Shown: piece after piece, positions 45,804 to 54,309 of the stretch
Numbering within the stretch: position 1 is the stretch's first letter
Layout: each line of letters opens with the position of its first letter
Assembly: GCF_000942395.1 (NCBI RefSeq)
Contig: NZ_LN812103.1
Location: 281,000-344,999 of the forward strand
Length of the DNA: 64,000 bases
Direction of reading: 5' to 3'
Origin: Risungbinella massiliensis
Lineage (GTDB): Bacteria > Bacillota > Bacilli > Thermoactinomycetales > Thermoactinomycetaceae
Program-made: the position numbers and the translations under genes
Notes under the pieces: generated by a model
What the model was told of the DNA's origin: nothing
The model's input: the letters and a program-made list of their open reading frames with translations, nothing else
Database searches by the model: none

Positions 45804-47105
45804 GTGGCAGCATTTGAATTTAAGTTGCCGGACGTGGGAGAAGGTATCCACGAAGGTGAAATCGTAAAGTTGCTCGTCAAAGAAGGCGACAAGATTGAAG
45901 AGTTCGAGCCATTTGCGGAAGTACAAACGGACAAAGCAGTAGTAGAGATTCCTTCTCCTGTTACTGGTGTAGTAAAACAATTGAAAGTAGCTGAAGGGGA
46001 AGTAGCTCTCGTTCATTCTACTATCGCTGTAATTGATATTGAAGGCGATGCTCCTGTAGATCCACATGCTCCTGCTGAAGAAGAGCCTGGTGCAGAAGTG
46101 GTAAAACAAGAAATTGCAAAACAAGAAGCTCAGGAAACAGCAGCTCCAGCACCTGCAGCTGAATCTACTGAGAAAAAACGCGTTCTAGCGATGCCATCTG
46201 TGCGGAAATTGGCTCGTGAACTCGGCGTCGACATTACGAAAGTGACTGGCTCTGCGAAACATGGCCGAATCACTGCGGAAGATGTAGAGAAATTTGCAGC
46301 TGATGGCGAAGAAACTCGTATAACAGAAGCTCCAAAAGAAGAAGAAAAAGTGGCAGCACCAGCAAAAACTGAACCAGCAGCACCAACCGCAGTTGTAGCA
46401 GGTGGACAAGAAGAGCGTATTCCACTCAAAGGAATTCGCAAAACGATCTCCCGTCGTATGGTGGAAAGCCGCCAAACTTCTGCACACATCACTTTGATGG
46501 ATGAAGTAGATGTGACCGAGTTGATCGAACTTCGCAAATGGGGTAAAGAACAAGCTGCCAACCGTGGCGTGAAACTTACCTATTTGCCTTTCATCATGAA
46601 AGCGGTAGTCGGTGCTTTGCGTGACTTCCCAACATTGAACGCTTCCATCGACGCAGAGAACGAAGAGATTGTGATCAAGAAGTACTACCATATCGGAATG
46701 GCAGCAGCTACCGACAATGGTCTGATGGTTCCAGTATTGAAAGATGCAGATCGCAAATCAATCTTTGATCTAGCTGGAGAACTTACTGACAAAGCAGTTC
46801 GTGCACGTGACATGAAACTGGCTCCAGATGAACTCAAAGGTAGCACCTTTACCATCTCTAGCCTTGGAAACATGGGCGGAACTTTCTTTACGCCAATTAT
46901 TAACCAACCAGAAGTTGCGATCTTGGGCGTGGGCGCAATCAAAGAAAAACCAGTTGTCCACAACGGAGAAGTTGCAGTTCGTTCCATCCTCCACCTCTCG
47001 CTCTCGGTGGATCATCGACTCATCGACGGAGATGTTGCAGCACGCTTCCTGACCCGTCTGAAGAGCCTATTGGAGAGCCCAAATCTATTGATGATGGAGA
47101 TGTGA
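45804..47105 (+). CDS. pdhC: Dihydrolipoyl acetyltransferase (E2) of pyruvate dehydrogenase
   Basis: 433 aa: one lipoyl domain (Lys44 in VQTDKAVVEIPS), an Ala/Pro/Glu linker, a peripheral-subunit-binding domain (AMPSVRKLARELGV ... GRITAEDV), a second linker and the catalytic core with DHRLIDGDVAARF. GTG at 45804 follows AGGGAGG; the frame is open upstream to 45576, but that extension has no E2 similarity. Confidence 0.95.
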   Translation: MAAFEFKLPDVGEGIHEGEIVKLLVKEGDKIEEFEPFAEVQTDKAVVEIPSPVTGVVKQLKVAEGEVALVHSTIAVIDIEGDAPVDPHAPAEEEPGAEVVKQEIAKQEAQETAAPAPAAESTEKKRVLAMPSVRKLARELGVDITKVTGSAKHGRITAEDVEKFAADGEETRITEAPKEEEKVAAPAKTEPAAPTAVVAGGQEERIPLKGIRKTISRRMVESRQTSAHITLMDEVDVTELIELRKWGKEQAANRGVKLTYLPFIMKAVVGALRDFPTLNASIDAENEEIVIKKYYHIGMAAATDNGLMVPVLKDADRKSIFDLAGELTDKAVRARDMKLAPDELKGSTFTISSLGNMGGTFFTPIINQPEVAILGVGAIKEKPVVHNGEVAVRSILHLSLSVDHRLIDGDVAARFLTRLKSLLESPNLLMMEM

Positions 47106-47109
47106 TCAA

Positions 47110-48534
47110 ATGGTAGTAGGAGATTTAGCACAAGAAGTAGACGTATTGGTTGTCGGTGCCGGTCCTGGTGGATATGTAGCAGCGATCCGTGCAGCTCAAT
47201 TGGGTAAAAGTGTTACGATCGTAGATAAAGATGAATTGGGTGGAGTATGTCTGAACCGTGGATGTATCCCATCCAAAGCAATCATCAGCGCTTCAGAGCG
47301 TTTTCAACACATCCGCGAAGCAGAAGAAGTGGGCTTGGAAGTAACTGGTGAGATTAAAGTTCAAATGGCAAAATTGATGGAGTGGAAAAATGGCGTAGTC
47401 AAGAAATTGACCGGCGGTGTAAAAGGGCTCCTCAAAGGAAATGGCGTAGACATCGTATCCGGAGATGTATTCTTCTCTGACAGTAAAACGGCTCGTGTCG
47501 TTACTGATACTTCTAGCCAATCCTATAAATTCAACCAATGTATCATTGCGACTGGCTCTCGTCCTGCTGAACTGCCCATTCTTCCTTTTGATCAAAAACG
47601 CATTCTTTCTTCCACCGAAGCATTGAACTTGCAAGAAGTACCAAACAAACTGATTGTTGTAGGTGGTGGTTACATTGGTCTAGAGCTAGGTACTGCTTAT
47701 GCAAAACTAGGCGCTGAAGTAACCATTCTCGAAGGAACCAAGTCTCTGTTGCCAGGTACCGATGCAGCTCTGACCAAAATGGTAACTCGTAAGCTCAAAA
47801 AATTGGGTGTAACTGTCATTACCGAAGCAATGGTTGAAGGTGGAGAAAACAAGGGTGACTCCGTCGAAGTAAAAGCTACTGTCAAAGGCGAACAAAAAAC
47901 CTTTACAGCAGACTATGCTTTGGTTTCTATCGGTCGTAAGCCAAACACAGAAGAGATTGGTCTCGATATCTTAGGTGTCGAAACCGATGAGCGTGGATTT
48001 ATTAAAATCGACAACCAATGCAAAACAACCGCAGCTGACATCTATGCGATCGGTGACTGTGCTGGTGGATATCTTCTTGCACACAAAGCAAGTTACGAAG
48101 GAAAAATTGCCGCAGAAGTGATCGCAGGTAAAAACAGTGCCATCGACTTCCAAGCAATGCCTTTTGTTATCTTCTCTGATCCAGAGATTGCATACACGGG
48201 ATTAACCGAAGACCAAGCAAAAGAAGAAGGATACGAGCCAATCGTAAGCCGTTTCGCTTTTGCTGCCAATGGTCGTGCACTATCGCTTAACAACGCAGAT
48301 GGTTTCTACCAAATCGTTGCAGACAAAGAGACTAAGCAAGTACTTGGTGTTCAGATCGTAGGTCCAGAAGCATCCACTCTCATTTCGGAAGCAGTATTAG
48401 CCATTGAAATGGGTGCGAATGCAGAAGATATCGAGCTAACCATTCATCCTCACCCTACTTTGGGCGAAGTAGCGATGGAAGCAGCTGAAGGTATCTTTGG
48501 TCATGCGATTCATTCAGTGAATAAAAAACGGTAA
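47110..48534 (+). CDS. lpdA: Dihydrolipoamide dehydrogenase (E3)
   Basis: 474 aa FAD flavoprotein: GAGPGGYVAAI, redox disulfide GGVCLNRGCIPSKA, NAD-binding GGGYIGLELG, and C-terminal HPHPTLGE with the active-site His-Glu. It reoxidises the E2 lipoamide. Starts 4 nt after pdhC. Confidence 0.97.
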   Translation: MVVGDLAQEVDVLVVGAGPGGYVAAIRAAQLGKSVTIVDKDELGGVCLNRGCIPSKAIISASERFQHIREAEEVGLEVTGEIKVQMAKLMEWKNGVVKKLTGGVKGLLKGNGVDIVSGDVFFSDSKTARVVTDTSSQSYKFNQCIIATGSRPAELPILPFDQKRILSSTEALNLQEVPNKLIVVGGGYIGLELGTAYAKLGAEVTILEGTKSLLPGTDAALTKMVTRKLKKLGVTVITEAMVEGGENKGDSVEVKATVKGEQKTFTADYALVSIGRKPNTEEIGLDILGVETDERGFIKIDNQCKTTAADIYAIGDCAGGYLLAHKASYEGKIAAEVIAGKNSAIDFQAMPFVIFSDPEIAYTGLTEDQAKEEGYEPIVSRFAFAANGRALSLNNADGFYQIVADKETKQVLGVQIVGPEASTLISEAVLAIEMGANAEDIELTIHPHPTLGEVAMEAAEGIFGHAIHSVNKKR

Positions 48535-48540
48535 ATTAGA

Positions 48541-48577
48541 AAACCCTTCACTTTATTTCAGAAGTGAGGGGTTTTTT
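48541..48577 (+). terminator. Terminator of the pdh operon
   Basis: AAACCCTTCACTT pairs with AAGTGA-GGGTTT; T-run follows. Confidence 0.9.
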
Positions 48578-48734
48578 AAAAAAGCATCGGCTTTTGGGGA
48601 CAAGGCGAGGCGCTTGCAACCGTGTTACTATCATATAAATACTAATACTTGTCCCTTTTCTTATTAACAGACTAACGAAACCCCAGTACATATTCGTCTA
48701 TGTATTCCTAATGTTTTTTGCTCACAATATTTAC

Positions 48735-48932
48735 ATGACAACGCATAATGTGCGATTTTTGCCCATTAATCCTAAAGCAAAAATCGATGTTTTGGTGGAG
48801 TGTGACTATTTTGATTCTCGTAGAGAAGCTCAACACTATTATGATCGTCATAAGAAATGGAACCTAGCGAAAGTGAGTCGCTTAGATCGAGTTCGTGATG
48901 GAAGAGCTTTTGAGCATTGGGATTATGATTAG
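48735..48932 (+). CDS. Small hypothetical protein (65 aa)
   Basis: Charged and aromatic (begins MTTHNVRFLPINPKAKID, ends EHWDYD) with a basic helical middle. No clear ribosome site; an upstream in-frame ATG at 48711 is an alternative. Not recognised, possibly a small nucleic-acid-associated protein. Confidence 0.5.
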   Translation: MTTHNVRFLPINPKAKIDVLVECDYFDSRREAQHYYDRHKKWNLAKVSRLDRVRDGRAFEHWDYD

Positions 48933-48979
48933 TAAGAAGCTAGTTGCTTGATGATGGAAAGATCATAGTGTAATGTTTA

Positions 48980-49008
48980 TTGCCAATTTATTCGAATTAG
49001 CATACAAT
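48980..49008 (+). promoter_or_regulatory. Promoter of the TetR-family gene
   Basis: TTGCCA, 17 nt, TACAAT. Confidence 0.65.
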
Positions 49009-49013
49009 TAAAT

Positions 49014-49035
49014 TGACAGTAAGTGCTGACAGTCA
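49014..49035 (+). promoter_or_regulatory. Candidate TetR-family operator 1
   Basis: 22-bp imperfect dyad of the form TGACxGTxAGxxCTxACxGTCA, starting 6 nt after the -10 box. A related dyad precedes the MFS gene, suggesting autorepression. Confidence 0.5.
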
Positions 49036-49054
49036 CATCAGGAAGGAAGAGAGA

Positions 49055-49645
49055 ATGGGTAGCAGTAAAAATCTTAGTAGTAGTGATAAACTGTTATTGG
49101 CAGCGATCGATTTAATTGCCGAGAAAGGATACAAAGGTGTTTCTACCCAAGAAATTGCTTCGGCAGCGGGTTTAAGCGAAAAGACTCTATTTCGTCACTT
49201 TGGAAGTAAACGAAATCTTTTGGAATCAGCGTTTGACCGTTTTCATTATGCCGAAGAAATGACAAAGCTGTTTAGCGAAAAGCTCGTGTGGGATTTGCAA
49301 ACGGATTTGCTTCTAATTAGCCGAACCTACCATGAAATGATGAATCGCAACCGGAAAATGATTATGATCAGCATTAAGGAAGAAGGGCATTTACCTGGAT
49401 TTCTTGAAAGAACACAAAAGCATCCTCGACAACTGCTGGAAATTTTGACTAATTATTTTAACACGATGTATGAGAAGAAAAAGTTAATTCAAACAGACCC
49501 ACAGTTGCAGGCAATGTTATTTATGATGATGCACTTTGGCGCTTTTATGAACAACTTAGATGCCAACACCAATTTTTCAACCATATCACTAGAGGCATTT
49601 ATAACAGAGAGTGTGCAGACATTTGCTAGGGCTTTAACTCCCTAG
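49055..49645 (+). CDS. TetR/AcrR-family transcriptional regulator
   Basis: 197 aa from ATG 49055 (GGAAGGAAG). The N-terminal helix-turn-helix STQEIASAAGLSEKTLFRHFGSK is textbook TetR. The C-terminal ligand domain is unclassified. It probably represses itself and the adjacent efflux gene. Confidence 0.92.
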   Translation: MGSSKNLSSSDKLLLAAIDLIAEKGYKGVSTQEIASAAGLSEKTLFRHFGSKRNLLESAFDRFHYAEEMTKLFSEKLVWDLQTDLLLISRTYHEMMNRNRKMIMISIKEEGHLPGFLERTQKHPRQLLEILTNYFNTMYEKKKLIQTDPQLQAMLFMMMHFGAFMNNLDANTNFSTISLEAFITESVQTFARALTP

Positions 49646-49662
49646 TTTTTTGTAAAGTAGAA

Positions 49663-49684
49663 TGTCAGTCAGTACAGACGGTCA
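49663..49684 (+). promoter_or_regulatory. Candidate TetR-family operator 2
   Basis: 22-bp dyad TGxCxGTCxGTACxGACxGxCA, overlapping the start of a TAGAAT -10-like box before the MFS gene; half-sites resemble operator 1. Confidence 0.5.
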
Positions 49685-49713
49685 AGATTTGGAACGAAAG
49701 GTGGTTATCGAGT

Positions 49714-51093
49714 TTGCAGGTCGAAGGCTCAAATCAAATAGGAGAGAAATTAATACGTATTTTGATGTTTACTCTGGCTCTATCAGCAATGAACGTGTTG
49801 ATGTTCAATTTCGTACTTTCTGACATACGTGAAGCTTTTCATCTTACTACTGCACAAGTAAGTTGGGTCACTTCGTCGTATTCTTTGATATATGGCATCG
49901 GAACTGTCATTTATGGAAAGTTGGCTGATCGATACAAACTCCAAAACTTAGTAACGTATGGATTGGGATTTATGGCCTTTGGTTCGCTAATCGGTCTTGT
50001 GTCCCAAACTTTTTGGATGGTGTTGGTCGGAAGGTGCTTGCAGGCGATCGGAGCAGCAGTCATTCCAGCAACTGCTATGCTAATTCCAGTTCGATACTTT
50101 GCTCCAGAACGTCGAGGTGCAGCGACAGGAATGGCTTTTGTAGGTTTATCTCTTGGGAGTGCTCTTGGCCCTGTTGTTTCTGCTTTTATTGTAAGTGTGA
50201 CACATTGGCGCTGGTTGTTTTGTATCTCTCTGCTCATTTTAATTACTATTCCTTTTTATCGTAAATATCTAAAGGATGAGCAAGAGGGGATACCTAGTAA
50301 TTTTGATTGGATTGGCGGTATGTTGTTAGCTACTACAGTAACATTCCTACTACTAGGTGTTACAAGTGGTATATGGTGGTTTCCAATCTTCGGCTTGATC
50401 ACTGGTATAATGTTCGTCCTACGTATTCAATATGTTTCGGAACCGTTTGTTCAACCTATGTTGTTTCGAAATAAAAGCTATACTCTTCGGTTAACGATTG
50501 CTTTTCTCATAAGTGGAATTGGATTTTCCCTTCATTTTCTAAGTCCATTATTGTTGGCTCATGTACATCAGCTAACACCTAGCTGGATTGGGTTTGTTAT
50601 GGTTCCTGCTGCGATAGCCTCCGCCATTTTAGGTAGAAAAGGCGGTAAATTGGCAGATTTGAAAGGAAATTCATTTCTCTTTTTTGTTGCGTCTGGATCA
50701 TTAGTGGCTTGCTTTAGCTTGCTTTCCACTTTTATTGGAGTATCTGCTGTATGGATTGCAATCTTTTTGATCTTTGGTAATGTGGGGCAAACATTTATGA
50801 TGATCGCTTTGGCTAACTCCGTATCTATGACCTTGCATAAAGAACAGGCTGGAGTGGGAATGGGACTACTATCCATGATCAACTTCATTGCAGGAGCAGT
50901 GGCTTCAGGCGTTTATGGTAAAGTGGTCGATCTTGGTTCTGATGTTCGATTCAATCCTATCAACTTTTATCCTACCGGCTCTGTTTATAGCAATATTTTT
51001 CTTGTTCTTACTATGCTACATGTAGGGATTCTGGTGTTTTATTATTTGCAGTTTGGAAAAGTAGAAAGGAAAAGTGTCCCGTTGGAAGGTTAG
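49714..51093 (+). CDS. MFS drug efflux transporter (DHA2-like)
   Basis: 459 aa with 12-14 predicted helices; loop motif GKLADRYKLQ (motif A-like) and GAAVIPATAMLIPVRYFAPERRGAATG (antiporter motif region) suit proton-driven multidrug export. TTG start with AAAGGTGG upstream. Clustered with the TetR-family gene. Substrate unknown. Confidence 0.88.
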   Translation: MQVEGSNQIGEKLIRILMFTLALSAMNVLMFNFVLSDIREAFHLTTAQVSWVTSSYSLIYGIGTVIYGKLADRYKLQNLVTYGLGFMAFGSLIGLVSQTFWMVLVGRCLQAIGAAVIPATAMLIPVRYFAPERRGAATGMAFVGLSLGSALGPVVSAFIVSVTHWRWLFCISLLILITIPFYRKYLKDEQEGIPSNFDWIGGMLLATTVTFLLLGVTSGIWWFPIFGLITGIMFVLRIQYVSEPFVQPMLFRNKSYTLRLTIAFLISGIGFSLHFLSPLLLAHVHQLTPSWIGFVMVPAAIASAILGRKGGKLADLKGNSFLFFVASGSLVACFSLLSTFIGVSAVWIAIFLIFGNVGQTFMMIALANSVSMTLHKEQAGVGMGLLSMINFIAGAVASGVYGKVVDLGSDVRFNPINFYPTGSVYSNIFLVLTMLHVGILVFYYLQFGKVERKSVPLEG

Positions 51094-51142
51094 AGGCTGG
51101 GTTTCATCATCTGAATATATAGATAAGGAAAGGTGAGGACGA

Positions 51143-51451
51143 ATGATACTAGAAACACTAAGAAAGTATCTTCTTAGTTGGGATGGAGTCAGTGAGCATG
51201 AACATCGTTTTGGAGGAGTAGAATTTCGTTATCAAAATAAAGAATTAGGCCATCTTCATGGAGAGCAACTTGCTGATCTTCCATTCCCTAAATCTGTTCG
51301 AGATGAACTCATTGAAACAAAACAGGCAGAACCGCATCACGTTCTTCCAAACTCAGGATGGGTAAGTTTTCGAATGAAAGGAGAGGAAGATATTCCACAC
51401 TTGCTAAAGCTGTTTAAAATGCAATATGACAGACTTTCTGCTAAAAGATAA
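51143..51451 (+). CDS. DUF5519/luciferase-family small protein
   Basis: 102 aa; GVSEHEHRFGGVEFR, ELGHLHGEQLADLPFPKSVRDELI and HHVLPNSGWVSFRM fit the DUF5519 family, often called luciferase domain-containing, with no demonstrated activity. AAAGGTGAGG upstream. Confidence 0.8.
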   Translation: MILETLRKYLLSWDGVSEHEHRFGGVEFRYQNKELGHLHGEQLADLPFPKSVRDELIETKQAEPHHVLPNSGWVSFRMKGEEDIPHLLKLFKMQYDRLSAKR

Positions 51452-51649
51452 TAAAAAAGTACTACTAGCTGGAGATAAGTAGAGATGAACCAAATAAAAT
51501 AATTCACTTGGACAAAGAGGCTATTAGACCTCTTTCGTTGCCAGGCAAAATATAAAATATTTATCAATTTTCTTTTGAGAGAAAAAGAGTCGATATAATA
51601 ATAATTAAAGTAGCGCTCCACCAATTCAGAATATAAGGAGCTGGTATTG

Positions 51650-51865
51650 ATGAAACAAACAAAGAAAAGAAGCTCTTTTCTCGACTTCTTCCGATGGAAC
51701 AAATCAAAAAAGAAAAATGCTCAAAAAAACAAAAATAAACTTGGTAGTCATGATTCTACCCATTCTGAATCCATGGTGTATGGTACTCTTTGTTCAGGTA
51801 GTGGATTTAGCAGTGGATTTGATAGTTGTAGCGGTGGATTTGATGGCGGTGGCGGTTGTTTTTAA
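51650..51865 (+). CDS. Small basic protein with Gly/Ser/Cys-rich tail
   Basis: 71 aa; Lys-rich first half, then SMVYGTLCSGSGFSSGFDSC and a GGFDGGGGCF end with three cysteines. AAGGAG before the ATG. Short Bacillales proteins with such tails are common but uncharacterised. Confidence 0.65.
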   Translation: MKQTKKRSSFLDFFRWNKSKKKNAQKNKNKLGSHDSTHSESMVYGTLCSGSGFSSGFDSCSGGFDGGGGCF

Positions 51866-51943
51866 GATTTGCAAACGGGAATTCGCCCATTTCAATGGCG
51901 ATGTAGTTCACAAGAACCCTTTTGGGATATAAATAAACAAAAA

Positions 51944-51984
51944 GCCTGCTTTCTTGGATTATTTTACAACCATGATAGCAGGCT
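51944..51984 (+). terminator. Possible terminator
   Basis: AAGCCTGCT against AGCAGGCT with a long loop and a pyrimidine tail. Confidence 0.5.
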
Positions 51985-52262
51985 CTTTCCTTTCCTTTAT
52001 ATGTTATATCGTAAAACAAAAAAACCACAGCCTCTGCCGACCTCCAATATACATTGAACCAATTTCTGAAATCTCTCTTTCCTTTTTCTTATCTTTATAG
52101 TAGAATAATAATTCGAAAGAGTACAAAAATACTCTTTCCTCTCTTGCAATAATTTTCTGCTGGTAGTCCCCTGTATTTTCTTTTCTACTTTGAAAAAAGA
52201 ATACAGGGGGCAATCAGCAGAGCCAGCTGATTGCTCCTCACATCATAAGAGGAGTGATCATC

Positions 52263-52799
52263 ATGTTTTTTAATATGTTTAGAGGTTATAGTCAGGCAGA
52301 TATTCAACTTTTGGAGAGAGTGGTATTTGCCGAAGCCCAAGGGGAGCCATATCAAGGACAAGTAGCAGTGGCTGCAGTAATATTAAACCGATTAAAAAGC
52401 CCAGACTTTCCTAATACAATATCCCAGATTATTTACCAACCAAGTGCTTTTGAATCAGTTACAAATGGTTCTATATGGTGGAAGCAACCAAATGAAAGTG
52501 CCAAAAGAGCCGTACAGGATGCCATTAATGGATCTGATCCATCAGGTGGCGCACTGTTCTTCTTCAACCCAAGAACTGCAACATCTCCTTGGGTCAAAAA
52601 CGAACTTGTAACGATCAAAACAATCGGTAAGCATGCATTCGCCATAAAGAAAAAGAAGCCGCCACAACGGAATGGCTACACAAATAACAGCTATACCTAT
52701 GGCAATTTTAACAACGGTTATAACAATGGCTACAACTATGACAATTATAATAACGGATACAACAATAATGGCTGGCAGTGGGAACGTCTACCTGACTAA
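52263..52799 (+). CDS. SleB/CwlJ-type cell wall hydrolase
   Basis: The Hydrolase_2 domain (residues 8-130) has catalytic-region FAEAQGEPYQGQVAVAAVILNR and FESV/FFFNP motifs, as in spore cortex-lytic SleB/CwlJ. There is no signal peptide, as in CwlJ. The C-terminus is a low-complexity Asn/Tyr/Gly repeat (NNGYNNGYNYDNYNNGYNN). ATG 52263 has AGAGGAG about 9 nt upstream. Confidence 0.88.
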   Translation: MFFNMFRGYSQADIQLLERVVFAEAQGEPYQGQVAVAAVILNRLKSPDFPNTISQIIYQPSAFESVTNGSIWWKQPNESAKRAVQDAINGSDPSGGALFFFNPRTATSPWVKNELVTIKTIGKHAFAIKKKKPPQRNGYTNNSYTYGNFNNGYNNGYNYDNYNNGYNNNGWQWERLPD

Positions 52800-52820
52800 T
52801 AGTCCCCAAATTATTGCAAG

Positions 52821-52858
52821 ATAGAGAGATACCACTTGGTGTCTCTCTATTTATTTTT
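52821..52858 (+). terminator. Terminator of the hydrolase gene
   Basis: ATAGAGAGA-ACCA pairs with TGGT-TCTCTCTAT; U-rich tail. Confidence 0.85.
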
Positions 52859-52914
52859 GGTACCAAAAAGGGGAATGAAGAAGTCGAAGGTTAAGTGGTG
52901 TTGCTTTTTATTAT

Positions 52915-52970
52915 GTTCATAATTAGCCTAAAGCCAGAGGTGCGCCTATGTTTAACTTGATTTATGGAAC
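52915..52970 (+). repeat. Miniature inverted-repeat element, short copy (decayed ends)
   Basis: 56 bp matching the copy at 57585 (AGCCTAAAGCCAGAGG, GCCTATG-TTAACTTGATTTATG), with a base missing or changed in each terminal repeat. Confidence 0.7.
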
Positions 52971-53030
52971 AAGCTCATTATAAATTTGTATAATGTACGT
53001 CAATTGGCGATTTCCCTTCAACTAATAAAA

Positions 53031-53065
53031 AAACCACTTCTAAACATGGTGATCAGAAGTGGTTT
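53031..53065 (-). terminator. Terminator of the zinc-ribbon gene
   Basis: AAACCACTTCT/AGAAGTGGTTT stem with a U-run on the minus strand. Confidence 0.8.
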
Positions 53066-53137
53066 ATCTACAATTAATTAAGAAGATACTATCCAGTTGG
53101 ATAGTATCTATTACAAAAAAGGCTAATAAAAAACTAT

Positions 53138-53344
53138 TTAGTAGATGTCGTGTCGTTTACTACCACATTCGAGACACTTCCATCTGTTTGGACGGATGGA
53201 GATTGCCTTATGTTCCGTATAGTATTCACATTCACCACAGCGCATTTGCCGCTTATCGCCTTTTTTGATTTCATCCTCTGTATTCATGTTTGTAATTACA
53301 AATAATGTTGCGTTGCTTTTGGATCGTTTCTTCTTCTTTGCCAT
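53138..53344 (-). CDS. Small zinc-ribbon protein (68 aa)
   Basis: Lys-rich N-terminus, then CGEC and CLEC pairs 20 residues apart, a rubredoxin-like zinc ribbon (RQMRCGECEYYTEH ... WKCLECGSKRHDIY). Ribosome site AAGGAGGTC is 8 nt before ATG and lies within a pairing leader. Function unknown; nucleic-acid binding is plausible. Confidence 0.8.
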   Translation of the reverse strand: MAKKKKRSKSNATLFVITNMNTEDEIKKGDKRQMRCGECEYYTEHKAISIRPNRWKCLECGSKRHDIY

Positions 53345-53466
53345 GATAATGACCTCCTTGAATCTCTACAGAAAAGGAGGCTGGATTTAGTTACTTTATC
53401 TCATCAGAGGATAAATAGCGTAACTATGTCCAGCCCATCATCTGTAGGATGAGTTGGACATAGTCC
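53345..53466 (-). ncRNA. Two-state structured leader of the zinc-ribbon gene
   Basis: State 1: CTATGTCCA/TGGACATAG (53455-53463 with 53424-53432), extended by six more pairs, plus CCTCCTT (53374-53380) pairing with the Shine-Dalgarno AAGGAGG (53353-53359). State 2: GGCTGGA/TCCAGCC (53429-53435 with 53379-53385) enclosing GTTACG-type stem 53420-53426/53388-53394 and 53410-53415/53395-53400, which frees the ribosome site. Segments are shared, so the states exclude each other. Confidence 0.65.
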
Positions 53467-53529
53467 ACATATTTAGTATAGTGGAAAACAAATCGTATTT
53501 ATACGAAAAGTATGTCAAATCATAAAAAA

Positions 53530-53569
53530 GTCCAGGTAGATACTGCGGTACAACAGTATCTACCTAGAC
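53530..53569 (-). terminator. Terminator of the ywaF-like gene
   Basis: GTCTAGGTAGATAC pairs with GTATCTACCTGGAC, then a U6 run; the stem begins inside the stop codon region. Confidence 0.9.
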
Positions 53570-54309
53570 ATTAGTTTCTCTTTGGAATTATGGAGCCGGT
53601 TTCTCTTAAATGGTAAATACATGATAAGGCAAACGAAGAGAACGACAATCTCTAAACTAAGGATATACCATGGATGTGGACCTAAATAATCATAAAGTGT
53701 TGGATAATGTGGTTTACGAGCTAGATACATGTAGTTTCCACCGGTACCCCAATTGATGAGTCCAACAAACAGAGCAATTGAATTGAGATAGAAAAAAGTT
53801 CGAATAATGCTTTTGGAAGATGGTATCCAATCATCTACCCACAACAAAAAGAAACAAGCATAGACGATCGTAATATGACTTAGCATAAAGCCAATGTAGT
53901 GAAAGTGAGGAAAGTTATGAGGTAGTTCAGGTGTGAGGATGGCGAAGGTACCACCTGCAATGCCAATATAGTAGAGAAAGTCAAATGGCTTTCTTTGTCG
54001 GGTTAGAAATACATAAATAGCAATGAATCCTGAGATACTACATAATTGGAGTGGTAAATCGCTGGCTAAGTTCAATTTTGCTTGGGGTGCTTTCCAGATA
54101 TACCAATACAGCTCTCCAAAAATAAGAAAGAAAACGAAAAGATAGCGTATTGTCGTGTTAATCCGTTCTTTTTTTAGCCAATGACGAGAGCAAAATAGGA
54201 GCGTTAGACCCAAAAAAAATAGAAAAATGGTCCAAAGATGAACACTAGAGAATGTGATAAACGGGTCATCTGTCTGACGGTAACGAAACCACTCAGGAAA
54301 GTTTCCCAT
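53560..54309 (-). CDS. YwaF/TIGR02206 family membrane protein
   Basis: 249 aa with about seven helices; PLQLCSISGF, HYIGFMLSHITIVYACFFL and GGNYMYLARKP..YPTLYDYLGPHPWYIL match TIGR02206. Role unknown. ATG at 54309 follows GAGGAGG; an ATG 14 codons earlier is less well placed. Confidence 0.88.
   Translation of the reverse strand: MGNFPEWFRYRQTDDPFITFSSVHLWTIFLFFLGLTLLFCSRHWLKKERINTTIRYLFVFFLIFGELYWYIWKAPQAKLNLASDLPLQLCSISGFIAIYVFLTRQRKPFDFLYYIGIAGGTFAILTPELPHNFPHFHYIGFMLSHITIVYACFFLLWVDDWIPSSKSIIRTFFYLNSIALFVGLINWGTGGNYMYLARKPHYPTLYDYLGPHPWYILSLEIVVLFVCLIMYLPFKRNRLHNSKEKLMSR

Noticed and set aside
51650-51865. Ribosomal peptide natural product precursor
   Set aside because: No modification enzyme, protease or dedicated transporter gene next to it; the MFS pump nearby has its own TetR-type control.
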